This document shows, one piece after another, positions 1 through 5,169 of a DNA stretch of 9,764 bases (position 1 is the first letter of the stretch; the number at the start of each line of letters is the position of its first letter). A program made the translations under genes and the position numbers. The notes beneath the pieces are model-generated. The model did not search any database and was not told where the DNA came from. It worked only from the letters and a program-made list of their open reading frames with translations. Source of the stretch: Saprospirales bacterium (GTDB lineage Bacteria; Bacteroidota; Bacteroidia; Chitinophagales; Saprospiraceae); contig DLXL01000106.1 in the NCBI GenBank assembly GCA_003448025.1, positions 4,589 to 14,352 on the forward strand, given 5' to 3'.

Positions 1-89
1 CGGTACTTCAAACCCCTCAAACCATTCAAACATCGGCGGCTAAACCCGCCGGTACTTCAAACCCCTCAAACTTTTCAAACTTTTCAAAC
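1..89. repeat. Nine-nucleotide tandem repeats (NNNTCAAAC) around a GC hairpin
   Basis: Seven exact-period 9-mers of form NNNTCAAAC occur in two blocks, at 5-31 (three copies) and 54-89 (four copies). Between them is a hairpin whose stem CGGCGG (34-39) pairs with CCGCCG (46-51). A 22-nt segment (1-22) recurs identically at 50-71. The block ends 8 nt before the rhodanese start codon, so it may be in its leader or promoter. The left edge of the array is cut by the window. It is a low-complexity intergenic repeat; no function can be assigned. Confidence 0.75.
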
Positions 90-97
90 ATCTCTCT

Positions 98-472
98 ATG
101 TCCTGGGATTCCTTTTTAAAAAACATTTTCGGCGGAGCCGAAGAAGCACCTGAAACAGTGACCGAAGGTGGTCCAAGCAACCAAAACCTTTCCGGTCGGG
201 CATTCAAACAACAACTTGAATCAGCAGAAAACGCCATTCTTTTGGACGTACGTACTGCTGGAGAATATGCCGGAGGTACTATCCCTGGCGCGAAAAACAT
301 AGATTTCCTCTCTGCTGCGTTCATGCAAAAAGTGGAAAAACTGGATAAAAACGCCACGTATTTCCTGTTTTGCCGCAGCGGAAACCGTTCAGGCCAGGCA
401 TGCCAAATGATGCATAAGATGGGCTTCGATGTAAGAAACCTGTCAGGCGGTATTGGCGCTTACCCGTTTTAG
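98..472 (+). CDS. Single-domain rhodanese (sulfurtransferase), cytoplasmic
   Basis: This 124-residue protein is a single rhodanese domain. Such proteins carry sulfane sulfur as a persulfide on a catalytic cysteine and pass it between thiosulfate or persulfide donors and thiol acceptors. What is seen: the LLDVRTAGEY strand-turn near residues 48-57, the GTIPGAKNI segment near 60-68 and the active-site loop CRSGNRS at 92-98, with Cys92 the nucleophile. There is no signal peptide, so it is expected to be cytoplasmic. The N-terminal ~30 residues are hydrophilic and Gly/Glu-rich and lie outside the domain. The start follows the 9-mer repeats with no clear Shine-Dalgarno, which is usual for Bacteroidota. 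Its TAG stop is followed by a palindromic repeat and terminator. The physiological donor and acceptor are unknown; the family call is secure. Confidence 0.93.
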   Translation: MSWDSFLKNIFGGAEEAPETVTEGGPSNQNLSGRAFKQQLESAENAILLDVRTAGEYAGGTIPGAKNIDFLSAAFMQKVEKLDKNATYFLFCRSGNRSGQACQMMHKMGFDVRNLSGGIGAYPF

Positions 473-642
473 AAGAAATAAAGTTGTTGAAAGACACGAA
501 GGCGGGAATACACGAAGGCACAAAGGCGCTAAGGCGCTAAGGTGTGACTGCGTCACACCTTTTTTTGTTGATGAAACATTTGCGCAAAGCGCAAAAACCT
601 TTGTGCCTTAGCGCCTTCGTGCCTTTGTGTTTCCTTTTCTTC
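472..642. repeat. Palindromic array of 8-nt modules (NNNNAAGG)
   Basis: From 495 to 542 the sequence has an 8-nt period: CACGAAGG, a degenerate unit, CACGAAGG, CACAAAGG, CGCTAAGG, CGCTAAGG. From 598 to 629 the same modules run in inverted orientation: CCTTTGTG, CCTTAGCG, CCTTCGTG, CCTTTGTG. Between them lie a perfect terminator hairpin and a second hairpin, TTTGCGC (579-585) with GCGCAAA (589-595). The outer edges carry a 7-bp inverted match, GAAGAAA (472-478) with TTTCTTC (636-642), beginning at the G of the rhodanese TAG stop. The whole can fold back on itself. It may be a mobile intergenic repeat that supplies a terminator. Confidence 0.7.
539..566 (+). terminator. Rho-independent terminator after the rhodanese gene
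   Basis: A perfect 10-bp stem (539-548 with 552-561) closes a 3-nt loop (TGC) and runs into an uninterrupted T tract through 566. It lies 67 nt past the rhodanese stop codon, at the centre of the larger 8-nt-module palindrome. Confidence 0.85.
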
Positions 643-695
643 GTACCTTCTTATGAATCCTTCTTTTTGAGTCTTTTTCCCGGCCTTGTTATTAC

Positions 696-890
696 CTGGT
701 TCTTGGCAATAGGCTAATTACATGCCCTTCGCCTGGCCCCAGGCCTCCCACCTTAGCGGGGATGACACGCCCCTTTCGCATCAGTACCAAGCCATCCAAT
801 TTCATCCTGGATGCCCAGGGTAAGGTTTTGGCAAAAAACCTGCACGGCGAGGCATTAAGTCGATTTATAGTTGAATATTTGCAGAAATAA
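696..890 (+). pseudogene. Relic of a TlpA/thioredoxin-like protein (C-terminal part)
   Basis: Two plus-strand frames together read as the C-terminal half of a TlpA/ResA-type thioredoxin-fold protein. The frame with codons from 719 gives MPFAWPQASHLSGDDTPLS then HQYQAI. The frame of the stop at 888-890 then gives PSNFILDAQGKVLAKN then LHGEALSRFIVEYLQK. Joined, they match the family's usual run of 'Y.v..IP..FLiD..GkiiAknLrGe.L'. The junction at about 790-800 fits loss of 5 bp (CCATC) from a short direct repeat. Upstream the frame is broken again by a TAG at 710-712, and the CxxC active-site half is absent. It is therefore not a working thiol-disulfide protein. No other gene is supported between 643 and 985. 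Confidence 0.6.
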
Positions 891-916
891 ATGGCTGTTA
901 ATTTACTACCGGGACG

Positions 917-945
917 CTCTGTGTCTCCGCGCCTCGGCGGCAAAT
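917..945. repeat. Single degenerate arm of the CTCTGCGTCTCC repeat
   Basis: This 29-nt segment matches one arm of the long palindrome at 7859-7937 (its 3' arm, about 7910-7938) at roughly 24 of 29 positions by eye. No partner arm is seen nearby, so it looks like a decayed or partial copy of the same dispersed intergenic repeat. Confidence 0.5.
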
Positions 946-985
946 AAATCCCGCGAGCCAACCTCTTCCATTACACTCAAATTCA

Positions 986-1441
986 ATGTTTATGAAACCA
1001 TTTACCCAATATTTGCTCGGCGCGACCACTACCCTTATTCTGGTGGGCATTTTGGCATTTTCCCGCACGGTTCCTCAGGAACAAGTGGAGAAAAAAGGCT
1101 CCCGCGTAGTTTTCCAGCTCTCCACACCTGATACGGCCGCACACCGGGCACTCACACGTCAGCTCCACAACTTGCTCGACGGATTGCCAAAGGCACAGGT
1201 GGAGGTAGTGGTACACAACAAAGGCATTTCTATGCTTCATGCACAAAAAACCACGCTCGCCAATGAGCTGAAATCGCTCAAAGACCGGGGCGTTACGTTT
1301 GTTGCCTGCGAACAAACGCTTAAGCAGCAAAAAATAGAGAAAAGTGAAATCCTGCCCCTCTCCGGATTTGTACCGCACGGTCTGGTGGAAGTGATCCAGA
1401 AGCAGGAGCAAGGCTGGGCCTATATTAAGGCCGGGTTTTAG
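986..1441 (+). CDS. Membrane-anchored DsrE-family protein
   Basis: This 151-residue protein has one N-terminal membrane segment (about residues 9-25, LLGATTTLILVGILAF) followed by a DsrE/DsrF-like domain. Family members form small oligomeric sulfur-carrier proteins that hold persulfide sulfur on a conserved cysteine, or are related accessory proteins. Seen in the sequence: the strand RVVFQLST (40-47), the VEVVVHNKGISML segment (72-84), FVACEQTL with Cys108 as the likely sulfur-binding residue, and the C-terminal LVEVIQKQEQGWAYIKAG typical of the family. The anchor suggests that the domain is periplasmic. An alternative start two codons later (992) is possible. Its TAG stop coincides with the edge of a fold-back element. 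The association with rhodanese and YeeE/YedE genes supports a sulfur-relay role; the partner is unknown. Confidence 0.85.
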   Translation: MFMKPFTQYLLGATTTLILVGILAFSRTVPQEQVEKKGSRVVFQLSTPDTAAHRALTRQLHNLLDGLPKAQVEVVVHNKGISMLHAQKTTLANELKSLKDRGVTFVACEQTLKQQKIEKSEILPLSGFVPHGLVEVIQKQEQGWAYIKAGF

Positions 1442-1603
1442 AACCCATCTCAAAACTAACTGCCGTGCCAAAATGGTGCCTAAAAGTTGAATTCTGCGTT
1501 AGTTTTTTTCAGTGTAGAACCCCGCTACAATTCAAAAAACTGCCTTGCCTTCAACTTTTATACCCTCATTTTGACTCCGACGCCAGTTTTGAGATGGGTT
1601 CTA
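1439..1603. mobile_element. MITE-like fold-back element flanked by TA
   Basis: The ends are perfect 19-bp inverted repeats (1439-1457 and 1585-1603, TAGAACCCATCTCAAAACT inward). The interior arms also pair symmetrically: 1469-1475 with 1567-1573 (7 bp), 1481-1491 with 1550-1560 (11 bp), about 1501-1508 with 1534-1541, and 1513-1517 with 1525-1529. The unpaired gaps are nearly equal on each side (11 and 11, 5 and 6, 9 and 8 nt). Excluding the TA on each side the element is 161 bp (1441-1601). It has no coding capacity. This fits a non-autonomous transposon with TA target duplication, but the TA also belongs to the palindrome, so the duplication is not proven. It supplies the last base of the DsrE TAG stop. 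Confidence 0.72.
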
Positions 1604-1627
1604 GTAATGTTAGAGACCCGGGAAGAG

Positions 1628-1671
1628 AAACCACTAAGCCTCTTAGTGCTCTTAGTGGCTTAGTGGTTTTT
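1628..1671. terminator. Hairpin terminator between convergent genes
   Basis: A perfect 13-bp stem (1628-1640 with 1657-1669) encloses a 16-nt loop and ends in a T run (1667-1671) on the plus strand. The loop and 3' arm repeat a CTTAGTGG-like unit three times (1642-1649, 1651-1658, 1659-1666), reminiscent of the CTAAGG modules at 495-629. It lies between the DsrE gene and the cytochrome operon, which point towards each other. The minus-strand side has only a short T run, so termination is best supported for the plus strand. Confidence 0.65.
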
Positions 1672-1681
1672 GCGCCCCCCT

Positions 1682-1774
1682 TTATTCCTGCACCTCCGTT
1701 TTCACGGTAGCTTTCTCTGATTCGGTTTCCAGGGTAATCAAAAAGGTCCGGACAAATAACAACAGTGTATAGGG
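1682..1774 (-). pseudogene. Orphan T9SS C-terminal sorting-domain tail
   Basis: Directly after the cytochrome stop (TGA, 1777-1775) and in the same frame, the minus strand encodes 30 more residues to a TAA at 1684-1682. The last 22 read RTFLITLETESEKATVKTEV then QE. This closely matches the end of the intact T9SS protein at 3341-4954 (YIVTLETETERARIMAVIQE), including the terminal VQE/IQE. Nothing upstream supports the rest of a sorting domain, because the preceding sequence is cytochrome. It is a leftover 3' end of another T9SS-cargo gene, joined to the cytochrome gene by deletion or insertion. Confidence 0.65.
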
Positions 1775-2641
1775 TCAATCATCATTTTCACCTTCTCTGT
1801 TATGCTTGTCTGAGCGTCCTTCAGATTTGATATTATCCTCATCGGCACTTTTATGGCAGGACACACAATTGCTGAACTCATAAATCCCTTCTTCTATATG
1901 CTCTGAACGGATGTTTCCTGCCGTATGCTCATGGCAACCATAGCAAGTATATTGTGCATAATTGTTGTTTTTATGGCAAATGGCACAAGCTACATTGTGT
2001 TCACTATCCAACACAAAATAGGCATCATGATCAAAGGTTGCGGGCTTCCATTGAGCAGTGCTATGGCACTTGTCACAATTTTCTTTGGATGCAACGTGAA
2101 AGGCATCACCAGGCTTTTCATGGCATTGGGCGCAATTATTTTTATCCGCCGCAACAAGCATGTCATGGTCAAACTTTGCTGAAAGCTTCCAATCCTCCAT
2201 GTTGTGACAGCTTTTGCAGGAAGCACTTACCTGTTGGTGTAGTTTATCCGTAGGTTTGGCATGACAATCTATACAGTTATTGATGACCTTTTCAGGCAAC
2301 ATATTATGTTGAAATCCAATGGCCATACTTTCAGGATTCAAGCCCTGGTGTTCACTATGGCAGGCCACGCATGATTGGCTTTCCAAACGCTCATGGAATT
2401 GCATTTTTTTTGCCTTCCCCTGACCGTTTACAGAGGTATCTTTCCCGATTTCTGACACCTTATGACATGCGATGCATCTGTCGTTGGGTGTACCTCCAAA
2501 TGGTGCGTGACAAGCAAAGCAGTTGTGATTTAAATCCAGATGTCCGGATGCTAATTCGCCAGGACTGATCATTGTATGCGGATAAAGGACTATAAGTGCA
2601 ATTATCGCCCCCGCAATGCCTAAGGTGAATAAGTATTTCAT
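1775..2641 (-). CDS. Decaheme c-type cytochrome, membrane-anchored
   Basis: This 288-residue protein carries ten CxxCH heme-attachment motifs, starting at residues 41, 56, 91, 123, 142, 170, 189, 219, 233 and 259. Histidines are scattered between them (for example 98, 112, 135, 159, 182, 205, 215) and could act as distal ligands. Residues 2-20 form a single hydrophobic segment with no clear cleavage site, so it is probably anchored with the hemes in the periplasm. The opening ISPGELASGHLDLNHNCFAC resembles cytochrome c3-type multiheme proteins common in Bacteroidota. The start at 2641 is chosen because its ATG overlaps the stop of the upstream cytochrome b gene (ATGA). A longer open frame to 2725 has no support. 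The likely role is accepting electrons from the cytochrome b partner and passing them to a periplasmic or surface acceptor; the substrate is unknown. The C-terminus is acidic and hydrophilic. Confidence 0.9.
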   Translation of the reverse strand: MKYLFTLGIAGAIIALIVLYPHTMISPGELASGHLDLNHNCFACHAPFGGTPNDRCIACHKVSEIGKDTSVNGQGKAKKMQFHERLESQSCVACHSEHQGLNPESMAIGFQHNMLPEKVINNCIDCHAKPTDKLHQQVSASCKSCHNMEDWKLSAKFDHDMLVAADKNNCAQCHEKPGDAFHVASKENCDKCHSTAQWKPATFDHDAYFVLDSEHNVACAICHKNNNYAQYTCYGCHEHTAGNIRSEHIEEGIYEFSNCVSCHKSADEDNIKSEGRSDKHNREGENDD

Positions 2642-3210
2642 TTGCCAAACATAAAAACGGTCAGAATATGCAGTATGGATAATATAGCAAACATCAAGGT
2701 AATGGGCAGGTGGATTGATCGCCATTGATTCATAACAGAAACTGCAACTGCGTCAAAAAAAACCAGTTTGTCCACCTCTAATTCACTAATTCCACGCTCC
2801 AGTAAAGCATTTCGGTTTTCCTCAAAAGCCTCCCGGGCATTCTTTAGCAGGAATTTGCCTACCAGTCCACTTGCTACATTTATCAGCATCATAATCAATG
2901 CGAGCCTGGGCAGATGAGCATGGTAATGAATACCTGCATGCACCAAAATCATTACCGATCCAGCCCAGGCCATATATTCATGAAAAAGCAAAAATCGTCT
3001 TGGAGATCCCGATGCCCTGTAAACTCGCTTTCTGATGGAATAAGCAAATGAGAGAACAATCAAAATTGTACCCAAATACCCAAAAAACAATCCTGCACCG
3101 GGCAATTGTAATAAATGCAACACATAATCTATGGCTATAGCACTTAATATCATCAGTGCATACCAGATAATAAATGGCAGTACATGTTTTAATAAAACAG
3201 GTTGAGACAT
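2638..3210 (-). CDS. Diheme b-type cytochrome, membrane quinone-linked subunit
   Basis: This 190-residue integral membrane protein has about five membrane helices (roughly residues 10-33, 38-60, 73-95, 101-121, 167-187). Two helices each carry a histidine pair exactly 14 residues apart: His77/His91 in helix 3 and His167/His181 in helix 5. The H-x13-H arrangement is the classic diheme b ligation pattern of quinol-oxidising cytochrome b subunits, so two stacked b hemes can be inferred. Other histidines (95, 97, 99) sit at the membrane edge. The loop 123-150 is charged and probably cytoplasmic. Its stop overlaps the decaheme cytochrome start by ATGA, implying coupled translation and a b/c complex that moves electrons between the quinone pool and the periplasmic hemes. 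The gene follows a promoter with a Crp/Fnr-like site. The precise family name is uncertain. Confidence 0.8.
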   Translation of the reverse strand: MSQPVLLKHVLPFIIWYALMILSAIAIDYVLHLLQLPGAGLFFGYLGTILIVLSFAYSIRKRVYRASGSPRRFLLFHEYMAWAGSVMILVHAGIHYHAHLPRLALIMMLINVASGLVGKFLLKNAREAFEENRNALLERGISELEVDKLVFFDAVAVSVMNQWRSIHLPITLMFAILSILHILTVFMFGK

Positions 3211-3233
3211 AACATGCTTTAATTTATGGCCTG

Positions 3234-3278
3234 CAATAATACCTGATTAAAGCCTGTTTAAATAGTGACAGCTATCAC
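3234..3278 (-). promoter_or_regulatory. Crp/Fnr-like site A and promoter of the cytochrome b/c operon
   Basis: On the minus strand the dyad reads GTGATAGCTGTCAC (3278-3265), one mismatch from a perfect GTGAC-N4-GTCAC. Twenty-three nt after it comes TATTATTG (3241-3234), a 7-of-8 match to the Bacteroidota -7 element TAnnTTTG. The centre-to-centre distance is 34 bp, identical to sites B, C and D. The cytochrome b start codon lies 24 nt downstream of the -7 element. Confidence 0.7.
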
Positions 3279-3340
3279 CCTATTTGATGATAGTCGTACT
3301 TTTTTTGTATATTCATGATCTAATCAAACCTTCAACCGCC

Positions 3341-4954
3341 TCATTCCTGAATCACCGCCATGATCCTTGCGCGTTCTGTTTCCGTCTCCAGGGTAACAAT
3401 ATAAACACCCCCAGGCACAATATTTTGCAGCTTACGGGTAATAATATTCTCACCAGGATGTAGTCCTGTCAATACTTCCCTATCAATAATTTTACCTTGC
3501 TGGTCTGAAATACTCAACCATACTTTGGTGACCCTCGGCATTTGAAATTTTACCCCAAAAACACCATTATTCGGGTTGGGATAGATTTGCATGTGCAATT
3601 GCCCGATACTTTGCGGATTGAGCTCATCTACCGCGGAAACACTATTTTTCACCACATAAACCCGAAAAATCTGACTACTGGCGGCACTTTCCGTACCGGT
3701 ATTAGTCCAGAAAATATTGGCTTCCGAACTGGCTATTCCACCATAAATGTGTCCTACCAGCGTGGTATCTGCCGTTAATGCATCCAGTTTGATGACTTCA
3801 TTGACATAAGCCGGTATAGACTCCAATGGAATAAACTCCGAACTGGCGCCCAATAGTGCCGGCATTTCTATGGGCAGCTTGTATTCCGCCATCTCCCCAT
3901 CCGCCGTTCGTGTTACGCGCGCAATAGTGCGCACAAACGGTACATTATTGTCTTGAACCAATACGCCCAAACTATCGTAAAACTGCGCTATTCCGCCAAA
4001 AAACACCGTGTGCATCTGATTGGCCGCCTCTGAATACAGGGGCATGGTGGCGCAGTGGTAGTGGTTGTAATGTTGGGAAAAACCATTATTGGGCGTATAA
4101 CTGCTACTGTCAATGGTCACACAATTTAAATATGGCAGGTCGACGGTGGCTTGAAAAACGCCTGAAAAAGCTGTGGCGCCCTGCTGACCGTTGGGTAGTA
4201 TCTGTGGAACCACGTTGTAATCCCGGCGATGAAGCTGGTTGACATCTGTAAACCCTGGCAAGTGGGTGACGCTAAGGTTCACTCCATCATCATTAATGGT
4301 AAACCTACGGATCTGGTTGGTGTATTCCTGCACAAAACCCGGGCCGTGCGCCGGCCCCATAGGGTTATACCGACCTATAAATTTCTGGCCGCCAACCAGT
4401 TGATAGGTATCATAGATTTTGAGCAAATGCCCACCTGTTACTGCAAACTTCGGATCTGTAAGCCATCGGAAATATGAATGAAAAGCCGTTCCATTGATCA
4501 CCGCATCTATTACCTCCGGCACTTGTACCGCTATCAGCCGGTCGTAAGTAATGTGGTCGCCGGCAGTATTGCTATAGCCATATCCGCCTATAATGTACAG
4601 GGTTTCGCCTTCCTGTTCGAATTCCATGTTGGTGGCACTTAACTGCTCCTGCAACGCAATGGGCAGGCTACTCAAGGGCGCCGACCATTTCTGGCCAGCC
4701 ACCGGGTCAACTACCAGGATTTGGTTGTTATGTCCGGCAATATCAAAAGTTGCGAATGGTTGCCTGCGATGGAGACCATCGAGTCTGCCTCCGAAAATGA
4801 GCCATTTCCCATTATGCTGACCAAAGGCAAAAGATTGTAAACCACCCAGCCCCGGCACATTAACCGGCTCCAGATACAACTGAAAAGGAGCCGTCTGCGC
4901 GACTAATATGCTGCAAAAAAGCAGAGAAAACAATCCTGCGAACCAGAATTTCAT
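3341..4954 (-). CDS. Secreted T9SS kelch/beta-propeller-like protein
   Basis: This 537-residue protein has a signal peptide (residues 1-20, ending LVAQ) and a C-terminal type A T9SS sorting domain (about 452-537). The latter has the YPNP motif at 458-461, the central KVWLSISDQQGKII strand and the final VYIVTLETETERARIMAV segment. It should cross the outer membrane by the T9SS and be surface-attached or released. The body contains kelch-like pieces: LIFGGRLDG (52-60), LYIIGGYGYSNT (119-130), YQLVGGQKF (184-192), FFGGIAQFYDSLG (318-330) and GHIYGGIASS (401-410), consistent with a beta-propeller. A His-rich HYNHYHC stretch (295-301) could bind metal, but this is only a guess. No enzyme is recognised. 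It has its own Crp/Fnr-like promoter, divergent from the porin gene, which ties an exported protein to the sulfur/electron-transfer genes. Confidence 0.85.
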   Translation of the reverse strand: MKFWFAGLFSLLFCSILVAQTAPFQLYLEPVNVPGLGGLQSFAFGQHNGKWLIFGGRLDGLHRRQPFATFDIAGHNNQILVVDPVAGQKWSAPLSSLPIALQEQLSATNMEFEQEGETLYIIGGYGYSNTAGDHITYDRLIAVQVPEVIDAVINGTAFHSYFRWLTDPKFAVTGGHLLKIYDTYQLVGGQKFIGRYNPMGPAHGPGFVQEYTNQIRRFTINDDGVNLSVTHLPGFTDVNQLHRRDYNVVPQILPNGQQGATAFSGVFQATVDLPYLNCVTIDSSSYTPNNGFSQHYNHYHCATMPLYSEAANQMHTVFFGGIAQFYDSLGVLVQDNNVPFVRTIARVTRTADGEMAEYKLPIEMPALLGASSEFIPLESIPAYVNEVIKLDALTADTTLVGHIYGGIASSEANIFWTNTGTESAASSQIFRVYVVKNSVSAVDELNPQSIGQLHMQIYPNPNNGVFGVKFQMPRVTKVWLSISDQQGKIIDREVLTGLHPGENIITRKLQNIVPGGVYIVTLETETERARIMAVIQE

Positions 4955-4982
4955 GTGTGAAAATTTTTGATGTATTCAACAA

Positions 4983-5027
4983 CAAAGTTACCCCCTTCCG
5001 AAGGCCTCGATATGTGACAATAGTCAC
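4983..5027 (-). promoter_or_regulatory. Crp/Fnr-like site B and promoter of the T9SS gene
   Basis: The dyad GTGACAATAGTCAC (5014-5027) has perfect half-sites. On the minus strand it is followed after 23 nt by TAACTTTG (4990-4983), an exact match to TAnnTTTG. The T9SS start codon is 28 nt beyond. Site B is 47 bp from site C (centre to centre) in the divergent region 4955-5169, and each site has its own outward-facing -7 element. Confidence 0.82.
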
Positions 5028-5060
5028 GTATCACCATAATTTCCATCAAACCTGCCTGCA

Positions 5061-5105
5061 GTGACAATTGTCACACCACGGCGCTGGAAATCGCCCGGAC
5101 CTTTG
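5061..5105 (+). promoter_or_regulatory. Crp/Fnr-like site C and promoter of the porin gene
   Basis: The dyad GTGACAATTGTCAC (5061-5074) is a perfect 14-bp palindrome. After 23 nt comes GACCTTTG (5098-5105), a 7-of-8 match to TAnnTTTG. The porin start at 5170 is 64 nt further on. The spacing equals that of sites A, B and D. Confidence 0.82.
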
Positions 5106-5169
5106 CGGCATTAACTTGGCTTCCTGCAAAAGTGGTTTGGCAGCAGGAAGTCTACTGAAGGATCATTAC

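Noticed and set aside
1..89. Possible CRISPR array
   Set aside because: Units are only 9 nt with no unique spacers of regular length; it is a short tandem repeat with a hairpin.
544..556. GTGAC-TGC-GTCAC as a fifth Crp/Fnr-like site
   Set aside because: The spacer is 3 nt rather than 4, it lies in a perfect hairpin followed by a T tract downstream of a gene, and no -7 element follows at the fixed distance. A terminator explains it.
692..961. 89-residue open frame on the minus strand
   Set aside because: No signal, domain or leader is recognisable, and the opposite strand carries a clear thioredoxin-like relic over the same bases.
983..1471. 162-residue open frame antisense to the DsrE gene
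   Set aside because: It mirrors the DsrE coding frame, runs into the fold-back element and shows no protein family features.
2642..2725. N-terminal extension of the decaheme cytochrome
   Set aside because: It overlaps the end of the cytochrome b gene and is not signal-like. The ATGA overlap at 2638-2641 marks the natural start.
5068..5169. Upstream ATG start for the porin (extra 34 residues)
   Set aside because: It starts inside operator C and before the inferred transcription start, and it would bury the signal peptide. The start at 5170 has a leader match and a proper signal sequence.
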